64,000 nt of DNA from Taibaiella soli (GTDB lineage Bacteria; Bacteroidota; Bacteroidia; Chitinophagales; Chitinophagaceae): the NCBI RefSeq assembly GCF_003236175.1, contig NZ_QKTW01000006.1:194239-258238 (forward strand), written 5' to 3'. The notes beneath the pieces were generated by a model. It searched no databases, was not told the DNA's origin, and worked only from the letters and a program-made list of their open reading frames with translations. Each line of letters opens with the position of its first letter. Position 1 is the stretch's first letter. The position numbers were made by a program, and so were the translations under genes. This document shows, in pieces, positions 17,872 through 25,955 of this stretch.

Positions 17872-18216
17872 ATGAAAAACATCTATGAATTCTGGGTATT
17901 ACAAGAAAATCTCCATCGTTTTTTGTGGGTAATGAGTGGAACCATTTATTTTGATTTCTCGGAAACAGACTACGAAGCCATTTTATATGGTCTCATTAGT
18001 ACGGACTCAGATGAAAACATCTTTTACGAACATCTGTTTATCGGCACTGACGAAGACTTGTATATAGAATTCGCACGGGATGGCGACTGGCACAGTACAG
18101 ATATCATTTTTATTACTGTCAAATCAAACAATCCGAAAACGCTTGAAATGATAAACGCGGTCAATGTTATAGGATCCCTTTGGGAACAGAGTTACAAATT
18201 AAGCAATGGCCAATAA
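17872..18216 (+). CDS. Hypothetical cytoplasmic protein
   Basis: 114 residues from the ATG at 17872 (MKNIYEFWVLQENLHRFLWVMSG); a TTG six codons upstream lies in a repeat array and is less likely. Acidic, rich in aromatic residues, with no signal peptide or membrane helix. No family recognised. Small single-domain proteins with this amino-acid bias next to repeats can be immunity-like, but nothing specific supports that here. Confidence 0.55.
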   Translation: MKNIYEFWVLQENLHRFLWVMSGTIYFDFSETDYEAILYGLISTDSDENIFYEHLFIGTDEDLYIEFARDGDWHSTDIIFITVKSNNPKTLEMINAVNVIGSLWEQSYKLSNGQ

Positions 18217-18283
18217 TAAATCAATACCGTTTCCTTAAGCCCATTTTGAATAAACACACCGAGAAATCAGATTGCGACGTCGT

Positions 18284-18310
18284 TCCTCCTTTGGAGGAGC
18301 TAGAGAAGGC
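18284..18310. repeat. REP-like palindrome abutting a stop codon
   Basis: Copy of the CTCC-TTTGGAGGAGCTAGA family, ending directly at the stop codon of the leftward gene that begins at 19312. Related copies: 10440, 35378, 50886, 60876. Confidence 0.7.
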
Positions 18311-19312
18311 TTAAAACCCTCTCTGCACAAACAGCTGCTGTGTAGTTGGCTCGGCGGAATCCTGAAAGAGATAGTAAATCTCGCCGTCGAAAACTTTTAG
18401 CTTGGAAATGAAAGGCTTCTCAATAGGAATAGCGGTATATAGTTCGCCGGTCTGCATATTGATGCGCTCAAGCGTTTGCTGCGCGGGATTATCAGAACGA
18501 TGCAGATAATATTCGCGGGTCACCGGATCTTGAATAATCTCAAGGCGCTGCACATTTGTAAAACTCAGATGAAAAGGCGCAGATTCAAGGAGATTTCCCT
18601 CGAGGTCATATTTTACGATGCGTTTTGTGCGGAAATCAAACGCAACGATTCTGTTGCTTTCCCAAAACAGCGGCTGATTTAAATAACGGAATGCATTTCT
18701 GTCCAGCAAATAAGATGCACCTGCCGATAATGGAAATTTCCGCTCAGTCTCTTTACCGATTCTTGTCTGCCGGTCGTCAAAATGCAATACAGTATGGAGT
18801 TCATCTTTACCGTTTTTAGCATAGGCATAAGTAATGTCCCATTTGCGACGGTCAAAAAAACCGTAGTATATCACATCTTGCGTGGCGTACTGGCAGATGC
18901 GCAACTCATCGTACACAGACAATGAATACGCTCCGCTGATTTGCAGATTTCCGGTATCTATATCAAGCGGATAAAGTACATCATCGGTAACGCAATACCA
19001 TTTACCACCGCAGCTTTTGTACAATTCGGAAGGTGCCTCCGGCAGATGTGCTATGGATGCCGTATCTCCCATTCTGGTCAGTAAAAAGAGTTTGGGATCT
19101 TTCTGGTTCGGACTGCTGTAACTGGCTACCAGTATATATCCGTCTACAAAACTATAGTCTACAACAAATTCCTTTGCTGAATGCAATACGCGTTTTACGG
19201 ATTGACTTTTAATAGTTACTTCCTTTAGCGTATCCTGCATTGGACGGTTGACTTCCTGCGCCAGCAGCGGCGTTGATAGAAATAACAGGATAGATAGGAA
19301 AACAGCACGCAT
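18311..19312 (-). CDS. Secreted beta-propeller-like protein, tandem paralogue A
   Basis: 333 residues from the ATG at 19312, which opens a signal peptide (MRAVFLSILLFLSTPLLAQ). Directly after it comes MQDTLKEVTIKSQSVKRVLHSAKEFVVDYSFVDGYILVASYSSPNQKDPKLFLL. The rest alternates short strands with YxLDxxTGxL-type turns (YPLDIDTGNLQI, INMQTGELYTAI), as in 6-bladed propeller proteins. I do not recognise a named family. The next gene (19407-20456) is a clear paralogue through the whole length, so this is a tandem duplication. A six-unit heptamer array sits just upstream of the ATG. Confidence 0.75.
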   Translation of the reverse strand: MRAVFLSILLFLSTPLLAQEVNRPMQDTLKEVTIKSQSVKRVLHSAKEFVVDYSFVDGYILVASYSSPNQKDPKLFLLTRMGDTASIAHLPEAPSELYKSCGGKWYCVTDDVLYPLDIDTGNLQISGAYSLSVYDELRICQYATQDVIYYGFFDRRKWDITYAYAKNGKDELHTVLHFDDRQTRIGKETERKFPLSAGASYLLDRNAFRYLNQPLFWESNRIVAFDFRTKRIVKYDLEGNLLESAPFHLSFTNVQRLEIIQDPVTREYYLHRSDNPAQQTLERINMQTGELYTAIPIEKPFISKLKVFDGEIYYLFQDSAEPTTQQLFVQRGF

Positions 19313-19319
19313 GGGTTTG

Positions 19320-19361
19320 AGTTGTAAATAGTAAGTTATAAGTTGTAAATGACAAGTTATA
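19320..19361. repeat. Perfectly phased period-7 array between the paralogues
   Basis: Six uninterrupted heptamers (AGTTGTA, AATAGTA, AGTTATA, AGTTGTA, AATGACA, AGTTATA), starting 8 nt upstream of the ATG of paralogue A. Confidence 0.88.
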
Positions 19362-19406
19362 AACCACGGTAAATTTCGACAATGGCCTGACAATCGTTAG
19401 GAGCAG

Positions 19407-20456
19407 CTAAAATCCCCGTTGCACATATAATTGCTGCACGTCCGGCTCGGCCGGATTCTGAAAGAGATAATAAATTTCACTGTCGAAAACTTTCAACTTG
19501 GAGATAAACGGCTTTTCAATCGGAATGGCAACAAATAGCGCGCCTGTCTGCAAATCAATACGGGCAAGCGTTTGCCCTGCATTATTATCCGACCGGTGCA
19601 AATAATACTCGTTCGTCACAGGATCTTTAATCACTTCCATACGCTGCACATTTCTGAAATCAAACCGCATCGCTACCGATTCCATCAAACGCCCGTCAAG
19701 ATCATAAGTGCAGATTTGCCTGCTGCGAAAATCAAACGATCTGATTTTGTCGTTCTCCGGAAATAATGGCTGATCTAAATAGGCGTATGCATTTTTATTG
19801 AGCAGATGTCGCATTCCGGCCTGCTTTGCAGCTCCCGAAGGATTGCCACCCGCAAGTAGCGCAAGTACTGCACCCCATTCTTCATTACTGGCATCACGCG
19901 TTTTTGCGTCATCAAAACCAATGCCCGGATGCCACACAGAATCATCTTTTTTGCGATAAGCATACAGAATATTGAAATGCTGCCGGTCAGCAATCTTATA
20001 GTAGTATTGATTTTGGGTGGCAAAGCTGCATGTTTTCAGCTGATCAAAAACAGATAAATCATAAGCCTGCCTTACTGATAGATTACCTGTATCAACCTCC
20101 AGCGGATACATAGCACGACTACTCACGCAATACATTTGTCCAGCGCAACTTTTAAATAATTCATCAGGCGCTTCCGGCAAATACAGTAGCGACGCGGTAT
20201 CACCGGCTTTACTCAGAAGAAATAATTTAGGATCTTTCCGGTTAGGACTACTGTAACTGGCTACCAGTATGTATCCGTCTACAAAATCATAGTCCACCAC
20301 ATATTCGCGTGCGGAATGCAACACAGGTTTCACCGACTGACTATGAATGGTTATTTCTTTCAGCGTATCCTGCATTTTGCGCATAGCAGGCTTTTCTTGT
20401 GCCGAGACTTTCATCGACAGAAAAAGCACAACCGTAAAGCATACAAGCAAGCGCAT
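19407..20456 (-). CDS. Secreted beta-propeller-like protein, tandem paralogue B
   Basis: 349 residues from the ATG at 20456 (signal peptide MRLLVCFTVVLFLSMKVSAQ). Like paralogue A it continues MRKMQDTLKEITIHSQSVKPVLHSAREYVVDYDFVDGYILVASYSSPN, and it ends with the same block ERINMQTG/ARIDLQTG ... AIPIEKPFISKLKVFD-EIYYLFQ ... VQRGF. The copy has about 15 extra residues near the middle (EEWGAVLALLAGGNPSGAAKQAG). The TLKEITI stretch resembles the region just after the signal peptide in TonB-dependent systems, but no barrel follows. Role unknown; secreted or periplasmic by signal peptide. Confidence 0.75.
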   Translation of the reverse strand: MRLLVCFTVVLFLSMKVSAQEKPAMRKMQDTLKEITIHSQSVKPVLHSAREYVVDYDFVDGYILVASYSSPNRKDPKLFLLSKAGDTASLLYLPEAPDELFKSCAGQMYCVSSRAMYPLEVDTGNLSVRQAYDLSVFDQLKTCSFATQNQYYYKIADRQHFNILYAYRKKDDSVWHPGIGFDDAKTRDASNEEWGAVLALLAGGNPSGAAKQAGMRHLLNKNAYAYLDQPLFPENDKIRSFDFRSRQICTYDLDGRLMESVAMRFDFRNVQRMEVIKDPVTNEYYLHRSDNNAGQTLARIDLQTGALFVAIPIEKPFISKLKVFDSEIYYLFQNPAEPDVQQLYVQRGF

Positions 20457-20576
20457 AACATAAGATTTTCGAAGAAATGAACTTATGCGAAACAGCGCTA
20501 CAAATATACCTAAAAACAAAAATATGACAGGATTATGTGAGTTGTCATTGGTGAGTAGTGAATAGCCAAATAACGC

Positions 20577-20614
20577 GGGACGCTTCCTTCGTCAACCCGA
20601 CAAAAAAGCGTCCC
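20577..20614 (-). terminator. Hairpin built from a REP-like element
   Basis: GGGACGCTT (20577-20585) pairs with AAGCGTCCC (20606-20614). It is a copy of the CGCGGGAC...GACAAACGCG repeat family and lies 52 nt beyond the stop of the leftward methyltransferase gene, so it may act as its terminator. Confidence 0.6.
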
Positions 20615-20666
20615 TTATTTTTAAGTAACCACAGCTTGCGACTTATACTTACTACCTGATACTATC

Positions 20667-21617
20667 CTATTTCTGAATCAGAAAGCAGGCCCTGTTTAGT
20701 TTTCCCTGAAAATCAAACGGCGTAGTGGCACCGGTAATATCCTTAATCGAGAAAGCAGGAATGGATTCCTTATCGAGTTGAAAACCTTTATAGTTATTGG
20801 AGAAATAAATCTTACCTTCTTCCGTACAGGCTTTCAACAGCTTTTTGATCAGTACCACGTGGTCGCGCTGCACATCGAAAGTATCTTCCATGCGCTTACT
20901 GTTGGAAAATGTAGGCGGATCACAAACAATCAGATCATACATATCAGCCGGCAGTTCATTGATGATTTCCATCACGTCAGCATGCACGAATTCGTGTTTA
21001 TTATCGTCATACAGTTTATTGAACTGCATGTTACGCTTGGCCCAGTTGATATAAGTTTTGGAAAGATCAACAGAAGTAACGCTTTTGGCGCCGCCCGCAG
21101 CTGCATAAACGCTAAATGAACCCGTATAACAAAACAGGTTCAGTACACGCTTGCCTTTGGCTTCTTCACGTACCATGCCGCGTGTAATGCGGTGATCCAG
21201 AAAAAGGCCTGTATCCAGATAATCAGTGAGGTTAATGATAAAACTCAAACCACCTTCGCTGACAATACGTTCTACTTTCTCTTCGCCGAATTTCTCATAT
21301 TGTCCCTGACGACCAGCTTTGCGCTGACGCACTTTCATAAAAATATTCTCCGTGCCAATTTCCACCACACGGGCAATGATCTCCCGGCAAGCCTGCAACC
21401 AGGCTTCGTGCTCCTCATCTTCCATACCATGACGACGTTTGTACTCAGCAGCATGCACTACGCCGTCATACCATTCAATAGCAAATGGAAATTCCGGCAT
21501 ATCATGATCGTAAAACCGGAAGCAGCTGATGTTTTGCTTACGGGCAATTTTACTGATGTGTTTGTGTACTTTCTGCAGACGGTTTTCGAAAGCCTGCATT
21601 TTATCGTTATTGGACAA
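20667..21617 (-). CDS. rlmK: Stand-alone RlmK-type 23S rRNA methyltransferase
   Basis: 316-residue class I SAM methyltransferase that matches the C-terminal half of E. coli RlmKL (m7G2069 of 23S rRNA) along its length: FENRLQKVHKHISKIARKQNI, FRFYDHDMPEFPFAIEWYDG, INLTDYLDTGLFLDHR, VLNLFCYTGSFSVYAAAGGAKSV (SAM loop), and the catalytic VCDPPTFSNSKRMEDTFDVQRDH. The N-terminal THUMP/RlmL (m2G2445) half is absent, so the enzyme is split relative to gammaproteobacteria. Symbol given by homology recalled from the E. coli protein; site specificity is inferred. Followed by a REP-based hairpin. Confidence 0.85.
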   Translation of the reverse strand: MSNNDKMQAFENRLQKVHKHISKIARKQNISCFRFYDHDMPEFPFAIEWYDGVVHAAEYKRRHGMEDEEHEAWLQACREIIARVVEIGTENIFMKVRQRKAGRQGQYEKFGEEKVERIVSEGGLSFIINLTDYLDTGLFLDHRITRGMVREEAKGKRVLNLFCYTGSFSVYAAAGGAKSVTSVDLSKTYINWAKRNMQFNKLYDDNKHEFVHADVMEIINELPADMYDLIVCDPPTFSNSKRMEDTFDVQRDHVVLIKKLLKACTEEGKIYFSNNYKGFQLDKESIPAFSIKDITGATTPFDFQGKLNRACFLIQK

Positions 21618-21747
21618 AAGAGAGAATTTGGGGCAAAAATAGCTCTTTGATCGCTGATCTCTGCAATCTCTGACGGTTGATAGCCGATTTTCTGATTTTC
21701 GGCAGGTAGTGTTCGTTTCGTAATATTGCCGATTCCAACGTGCTACA

Positions 21748-22503
21748 ATGAAACTAATACCTGACGACTATATACAATTCCTTCATTGGTTAAAGAATCA
21801 AACCGAAGCATTCTGGAGCCTCGATCCAAATAATCCCGCAAATGAGTATAAATGCCCGGAATGGGCGTACGGCGCCAAGTGGACTGGAATGACGGAAGAG
21901 CAGATTGACAAGGTGGAAAGGAAATACAATCTAACGTTTACGCCGGAGCACAGAGCATTTTTAAAAATCCTCCATACGCCGGACAAGAAAGAGCGAATCG
22001 GCGACTATAATCCTAAAACGCGCAGCCAGTTTCAGGAACGCCCGCTTTTTCGCAACTGGCATGACGAAGATGAAGTGATCAAAATGCTGGACTGGGATTA
22101 CAATACGATCGCACAGGATGTGAAAAATAACTTCTGGCTGGATACCTGGGGTGAAAGGCCAGAAGAAGTACGAGAAAGACTACGCTTGTTTGACCAGCTA
22201 TATCAATCAGCGCCCAAACTGATACCGGTAACGAGCCACAGGTTTCAACTGGCAAGCACTTTCGAGGGAAAAACACCTGTCCTTTCTGTCTGGGGCAGCG
22301 AGATCGTGTACTATGGTTCCAATTTCCGCTACTATCTCCTCAACGAATTATCCGAGCACCTGAATATTTACCACAAGGAATTTGACGAGAAAGCAAAGCA
22401 GTATTATTGGGTCAGGGATGAAGCATACAACGACTATTTTGAATCGTACGACGATGATTATGTGATTCCGGACATCCCTTTCTGGAAGGATTTTCTCAGT
22501 TAA
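21748..22503 (+). CDS. SMI1/KNR4 (SUKH)-like protein
   Basis: 251 residues, acidic, no signal peptide. Residues about 40-75 (MTEEQIDKVERKYNLTFTPEHRAFLKILHTP) match the SUKH entry helix-turn motif, and LAWDYN/WNTW-type aromatic segments follow (DWDYNTIAQDVKNNFWLDTWG), then LIPVTSHRFQLASTFEGKTPVLSVWGSEIVYYGSNFRYYLLNEL. SUKH proteins are often immunity proteins against polymorphic toxins, but many are free-standing. No toxin gene is next to it. Function therefore open. Confidence 0.75.
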   Translation: MKLIPDDYIQFLHWLKNQTEAFWSLDPNNPANEYKCPEWAYGAKWTGMTEEQIDKVERKYNLTFTPEHRAFLKILHTPDKKERIGDYNPKTRSQFQERPLFRNWHDEDEVIKMLDWDYNTIAQDVKNNFWLDTWGERPEEVRERLRLFDQLYQSAPKLIPVTSHRFQLASTFEGKTPVLSVWGSEIVYYGSNFRYYLLNELSEHLNIYHKEFDEKAKQYYWVRDEAYNDYFESYDDDYVIPDIPFWKDFLS

Positions 22504-22510
22504 TACTGAA

Positions 22511-22560
22511 CGTTACCCAAATAACCATTTAACCAATTAACTATTTAACCAATTAACGCC
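22511..22560. repeat. ATTAACC-type tandem repeat
   Basis: Units TTTAACC and AATTAAC alternate with 7- and 9-nt steps in the gap between the SUKH gene and the first lipocalin-like gene. Confidence 0.65.
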
Positions 22561-22566
22561 AAACGC

Positions 22567-22574
22567 TATCTTTG
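22567..22574 (+). promoter_or_regulatory. -7 element before the lipocalin-like gene
   Basis: TATCTTTG matches TAnnTTTG exactly and lies 23 nt before the ATG. The -33 position holds only TTTA within the repeat array. Confidence 0.5.
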
Positions 22575-22597
22575 CGCCCAATATATCAAAATAACCT

Positions 22598-23068
22598 ATG
22601 AAGAAAATCTTCCTTGCAGCGAGCCTTATCGGCATTGCATTTACCTCTTGTAAAAAAAGCGATGACAACAGCAGTGGTGGCAGCGGCGGCAACAACAACA
22701 CAGCCATTTTGGGCAAATGGAACTGGGACACCGACGTTCAGCAAACAGCAATCCACGGTACAATAAATGGCGTATCGATGGATACTACTTACACTGACAC
22801 CATGCAAATTAATGACGGATCATATATACAATTTACCAGCGACGGTAAAGTGTATTCTCATATTGTGGGCAATTCCCCAAGCGATGATACGGGACATTAC
22901 ACAATACAGGGATCCAATCTCTATATGACTAAATCTACTAGTACTGATACAACCGTGGCGCAGATTACAACGCTCTCCGGCCATGCACTCACGTTGTACA
23001 GCACATACCAACAGGGCGCGATGGGCATGAGTGCCCAAATAAATGACTGGATGTACTTAAGTAAATAG
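22598..23068 (+). CDS. Lipocalin-like lipoprotein, tandem paralogue A
   Basis: 156 residues with lipoprotein signal MKKIFLAASLIGIAFTSCKK (Cys18) followed by an Asp/Ser/Gly/Asn linker. The mature part opens ILGKWNWDTDV and alternates strands (GSYIQFTSDGKVYSHI, GHYTIQGSNLYMTKS, TVAQITTLSGHALTLYST), the pattern of the Bacteroidota lipocalin-like families. Ligand unknown. A tandem paralogue follows 187 bp downstream with its own terminator, so each copy looks like an independent unit. Confidence 0.8.
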   Translation: MKKIFLAASLIGIAFTSCKKSDDNSSGGSGGNNNTAILGKWNWDTDVQQTAIHGTINGVSMDTTYTDTMQINDGSYIQFTSDGKVYSHIVGNSPSDDTGHYTIQGSNLYMTKSTSTDTTVAQITTLSGHALTLYSTYQQGAMGMSAQINDWMYLSK

Positions 23069-23087
23069 GTCTTGCAAACGTTTATAA

Positions 23088-23120
23088 AACAAAGCCCATC
23101 CAACACGGATGGGCTTTGTT
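23088..23120 (+). terminator. Terminator after lipocalin-like gene A
   Basis: Perfect 14-bp stem AACAAAGCCCATCC / GGATGGGCTTTGTT. The second paralogue has a near copy of the same hairpin, so the terminator was duplicated with the gene. Confidence 0.9.
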
Positions 23121-23161
23121 TATTGCAGATTGCAGACTATAGATTGTAAATAGAATATTAC

Positions 23162-23188
23162 ACATTCCCCACATTAATCACATGACCC
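23162..23188. repeat. Period-9 array
   Basis: Three nonamers ACATTCCCC, ACATTAATC, ACATGACCC. The same unit family recurs at 23761 and, inverted, at 56183. Confidence 0.75.
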
Positions 23189-23255
23189 GCCTTAACGAGG
23201 CTACCTACATATCGCATTTTACATTATCTTGTTTGCTTCATATTAAAAAAAACCT

Positions 23256-23690
23256 ATGAAGAAACTTGTCTTAGCAGCGAGCATTATGGGCATCGCTTTT
23301 GCCTCTTGTAAAAAAAATGACGACAACGGCGGTGGTAATAACAGCACAGCAATTGTCGCAAAATGGAATTTTAATACCGTGGTAAGCACCACTTCAATAG
23401 GTGGGGTTTCCATGGGCACCGACACTACCGACGTGACAGGATCCTATATGGATTTTAGAAGTGACGGAAAAGTCTATTCAATGATCGTAGATACCCTCTT
23501 CGGTAATGAATACGACACATCATCCTACAAAGTAAACGGAAACAATATTACCATTACTAGTACTACCGATACCTCTACGGCACAAATCGTGAGCCTTACC
23601 AGCAACGCGATGGAATTATATACCGTCGACGAAGAAATTCAAGGCGGTGTAACCGCAACCTCTAAACAATGGGCATACTACACTAAGTAA
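23256..23690 (+). CDS. Lipocalin-like lipoprotein, tandem paralogue B
   Basis: 144 residues, paralogue of the preceding gene: signal MKKLVLAASIMGIAFASCKK (Cys18), linker NDDNGGGNNST, then IVAKWNFNTVVSTTSIGGVSMGTDTTDV, GSYMDFRSDGKVYSMIVDTL, NNITITSTTDTSTAQIVSLTSNAMELYT. Key order (KW, GSYx(D/Q)F, SDGKVYS, TxTST-TAQI) is shared with copy A. Likely surface or periplasmic lipoprotein; ligand unknown. Confidence 0.8.
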   Translation: MKKLVLAASIMGIAFASCKKNDDNGGGNNSTAIVAKWNFNTVVSTTSIGGVSMGTDTTDVTGSYMDFRSDGKVYSMIVDTLFGNEYDTSSYKVNGNNITITSTTDTSTAQIVSLTSNAMELYTVDEEIQGGVTATSKQWAYYTK

Positions 23691-23710
23691 GTCTTGCTGA
23701 CCTTTATTAT

Positions 23711-23738
23711 AAAAGCCCATCCGCACAGATGGGCTTTG
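23711..23738 (+). terminator. Terminator after lipocalin-like gene B
   Basis: Stem AAAGCCCATC / GATGGGCTTT, closely related to the hairpin after paralogue A. Confidence 0.85.
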
Positions 23739-23760
23739 TAGATTATAAATTGAATATGGT

Positions 23761-23796
23761 ACATTCCCCACGTTAATCACATTACCCACATTAACC
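23761..23796. repeat. Period-9 array touching a stop codon
   Basis: Four nonamers ACATTCCCC, ACGTTAATC, ACATTACCC, ACATTAACC. The last unit ends one base before the stop codon (23798-23800) of the leftward transglutaminase-like gene. Confidence 0.85.
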
Positions 23797-23797
23797 A

Positions 23798-24928
23798 TCA
23801 AGGCAATTGCCAGAACACTGCCGGGTTATTGGTTTTATAATAAGTAAATGTGGTGCCTGTCTGGGTGCTCGTATGCGTTGACTGATCTGGCTTTTGATGA
23901 TACGCATCCAACGGCAGCAATTGTACAAAGGTTATTTTCCTGACATCCGCCCATGTTTCGGAGTTGTATTCACTCACCAGCGGGCATTCGAACCGATAAA
24001 GATTCTTTGCCATGTAGTTGTATAAATAATTCGCTTTGGTGACTGACGATTTATTATTCCAGTTTGCATCCGGGTTTAAGATTAAAGGCTTTCCGTTTAC
24101 CAGCCGTTCGCGCACTTCTTCAATACTCAACAACTCCCCTTTTTCGTCCATTATATAAGCGTTATTGGTCGGGTCAATCCAGATCCATTTTTTCTTTTCT
24201 TCGAGATAAACCATATTGATCACATGGCAATCATCAAAAACAGAATCTTTCGGCATACAGGTCACAAACCTTGATTTGATGCCCATAGAAAGATAACACT
24301 CGTTCAAAACAGTAGCCAGTCCTCTGCAATTTAACCCGCGGTCTTCTTTCTTACATTGTGCAATCATGCTCATTGCATTTTTCACCGTCGGATTATCATG
24401 CTGCCCATCGTGTGGAATGAGATTATGAATCCAGTGCAGCAGATTTATTATTTTGAGTGTTTCACTTCCCTGCCCTGCAATAGAATCCAGGTTAAATGCT
24501 TTTCGCAACGCTACTAAATTCGGATTACCGGCATTCTGATATTCAAACTTCGGTATAGGTCTGTTGTCTTTGGAATTGTATACTGCAGCTGCTTTCAACT
24601 TATCGAGATAGCCCGGCACGTATTTGATCTCTGTTTCCGCTTTGATGGAATCGTTGAGCAGAATGATAAAATCAAACTTAGTGGCAGGCGTAATGCTGAC
24701 TGTAATGGAATCGATGTCTGTATAAAACGTAACCTTCTTTCCTTTTGACGAAGTCGTATAAACATCCGGTTTTATCTCTGGCGAAATACTCCAGCCGTTT
24801 TTGCGAAACTCATCTCCATCTCTGATGTTGACCGATCTGGAATGTGCTCTGATCACTTTCGTCTGCGCAAATGCAGTGTTGCCAAAGAGTAGCGCAGCAA
24901 TAAGAAGTATTTTTTGTGTGGTGGTCAT
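23798..24928 (-). CDS. Secreted transglutaminase-like (cysteine protease fold) protein
   Basis: 376 residues with signal peptide MTTTQKILLIAALLFGNTAFAQ. The core matches the transglutaminase-like fold: catalytic cysteine in GLNCRGLATVLNECYLSMGIKSRFV (about residue 200), histidine in VFDDCHVINMVYLEE (about 230) and aspartate in WIWIDPTNNAYIMD (about 245). The first 130 residues are a beta-rich domain containing FYTDIDSITVSITPATKFDFIILLND. Possible activities are peptidase or amide hydrolase; substrate unknown. The gene lies 61 bp downstream of the lipoprotein gene, but a terminator separates them. Confidence 0.85.
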   Translation of the reverse strand: MTTTQKILLIAALLFGNTAFAQTKVIRAHSRSVNIRDGDEFRKNGWSISPEIKPDVYTTSSKGKKVTFYTDIDSITVSITPATKFDFIILLNDSIKAETEIKYVPGYLDKLKAAAVYNSKDNRPIPKFEYQNAGNPNLVALRKAFNLDSIAGQGSETLKIINLLHWIHNLIPHDGQHDNPTVKNAMSMIAQCKKEDRGLNCRGLATVLNECYLSMGIKSRFVTCMPKDSVFDDCHVINMVYLEEKKKWIWIDPTNNAYIMDEKGELLSIEEVRERLVNGKPLILNPDANWNNKSSVTKANYLYNYMAKNLYRFECPLVSEYNSETWADVRKITFVQLLPLDAYHQKPDQSTHTSTQTGTTFTYYKTNNPAVFWQLP

Positions 24929-24950
24929 AAGGTGAACGTTTATGGCATTA

Positions 24951-24980
24951 AAAAAGGGTTATTCTAAAATAACCCTTTTT
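24951..24980 (-). terminator. Terminator after the leftward lipoprotein gene
   Basis: Perfect 13-bp stem AAAAAGGGTTATT / AATAACCCTTTTT with a 4-base loop; leftward reading ends in six T. It separates the lipoprotein gene from the transglutaminase-like gene. Confidence 0.92.
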
Positions 24981-24989
24981 ACTGTCTTT

Positions 24990-25955
24990 TTATTTTACCC
25001 GCAATGTCTGTGCTATTTGCTTCACCTGCGGCATCAACACTTCTGGTCTGTTGTAGATACTGCCAACAAGCAGCAATGTAATTTTATCATCGCCGGTCAC
25101 CAATTGATAAGCCGTGCTCTTCTTGCCCTGGTATTCGCTTTTAAAACTGATTTCATAAGCATAGTTGCCGTTCAGGTTTACCTCTTTTTCGGCCACATCA
25201 GTTACATTCATGCGGCTTTTATAGCGTTCCAGCAGTTTTTGCGCATAAAGCATTTTCGCTTCGTTGGTCATAGCCGGCAGTGTAGAAACGGTGATCTGAT
25301 CTTCAAACGGATTGTTGACAGGATCGCCTTTACCGCCAATGGTGTAGAAAAATGCTTGTCCAGCATTGCCATTATAAGCAAATTCAGTATTGGCAACATC
25401 AACTGTATAACCGGCCAGCGATGTAACATCAGCTTTAGTAGCCGTGTCAACATTCATAGACAGCAACGCGTGCAAAACTTCTTCTCTGGCCTCTTTATTA
25501 CCAGCTGGAATTTCACCCGATGCCATTACAGCGAATTGTTTGTCTCCGAAAAATAAAACGATCTGTTCCTGGTTGGGTTGATCATCGGCCGCATAATAAA
25601 GTAGCGCGTCGTATGCACCCAGTTTAAACTCTTTCTTATAGTATTCCTTAGAAATCTTACCTGATTTGACCGCCGCATCAAAACCACTCATCACGGCAGG
25701 TTTACGGTCATAAAAGTCTGTACCCGGACTTTCCAGCACCTGAATATAAGTGTTGCTATCTTTCTGAAAACGCACAAACTGACGCGAGAGCTCATATCCT
25801 TTCGGCACTTCCATCAAAACTCTCGTTCCGGGAAATTGCTGTTCATTGGCATTTTTCGTTACCGCAACGGTATCGGGAATTTTTAGATCATGCTCATTGC
25901 TACTACAACCCGCAAATAAAAGGCCGAGGCCCACGATAAAACTAAGTTTACGCAT
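24990..25955 (-). CDS. Lipoprotein of unknown function
   Basis: 321 residues from the ATG at 25955, which opens MRKLSFIVGLGLLFAGCSSNEHD (lipobox FAGC, Cys17); the longer open frame upstream is repeat sequence. The mature part contains GTRVLMEVPKGYELSRQFVRFQKDSNTYIQVLESPGTDFYDRKPAVMSGFDAAVKSG, a motif set I associate with Bacteroidota lipoproteins of no known role; a similar half follows (DVANTEFAYNGNAGQAFFYTIGGKG ... EDQITVSTLPAMTNEAKMLYAQKLLERYKSRM), so the protein may consist of two related beta domains. No enzyme motif seen. Confidence 0.78.
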   Translation of the reverse strand: MRKLSFIVGLGLLFAGCSSNEHDLKIPDTVAVTKNANEQQFPGTRVLMEVPKGYELSRQFVRFQKDSNTYIQVLESPGTDFYDRKPAVMSGFDAAVKSGKISKEYYKKEFKLGAYDALLYYAADDQPNQEQIVLFFGDKQFAVMASGEIPAGNKEAREEVLHALLSMNVDTATKADVTSLAGYTVDVANTEFAYNGNAGQAFFYTIGGKGDPVNNPFEDQITVSTLPAMTNEAKMLYAQKLLERYKSRMNVTDVAEKEVNLNGNYAYEISFKSEYQGKKSTAYQLVTGDDKITLLLVGSIYNRPEVLMPQVKQIAQTLRVK

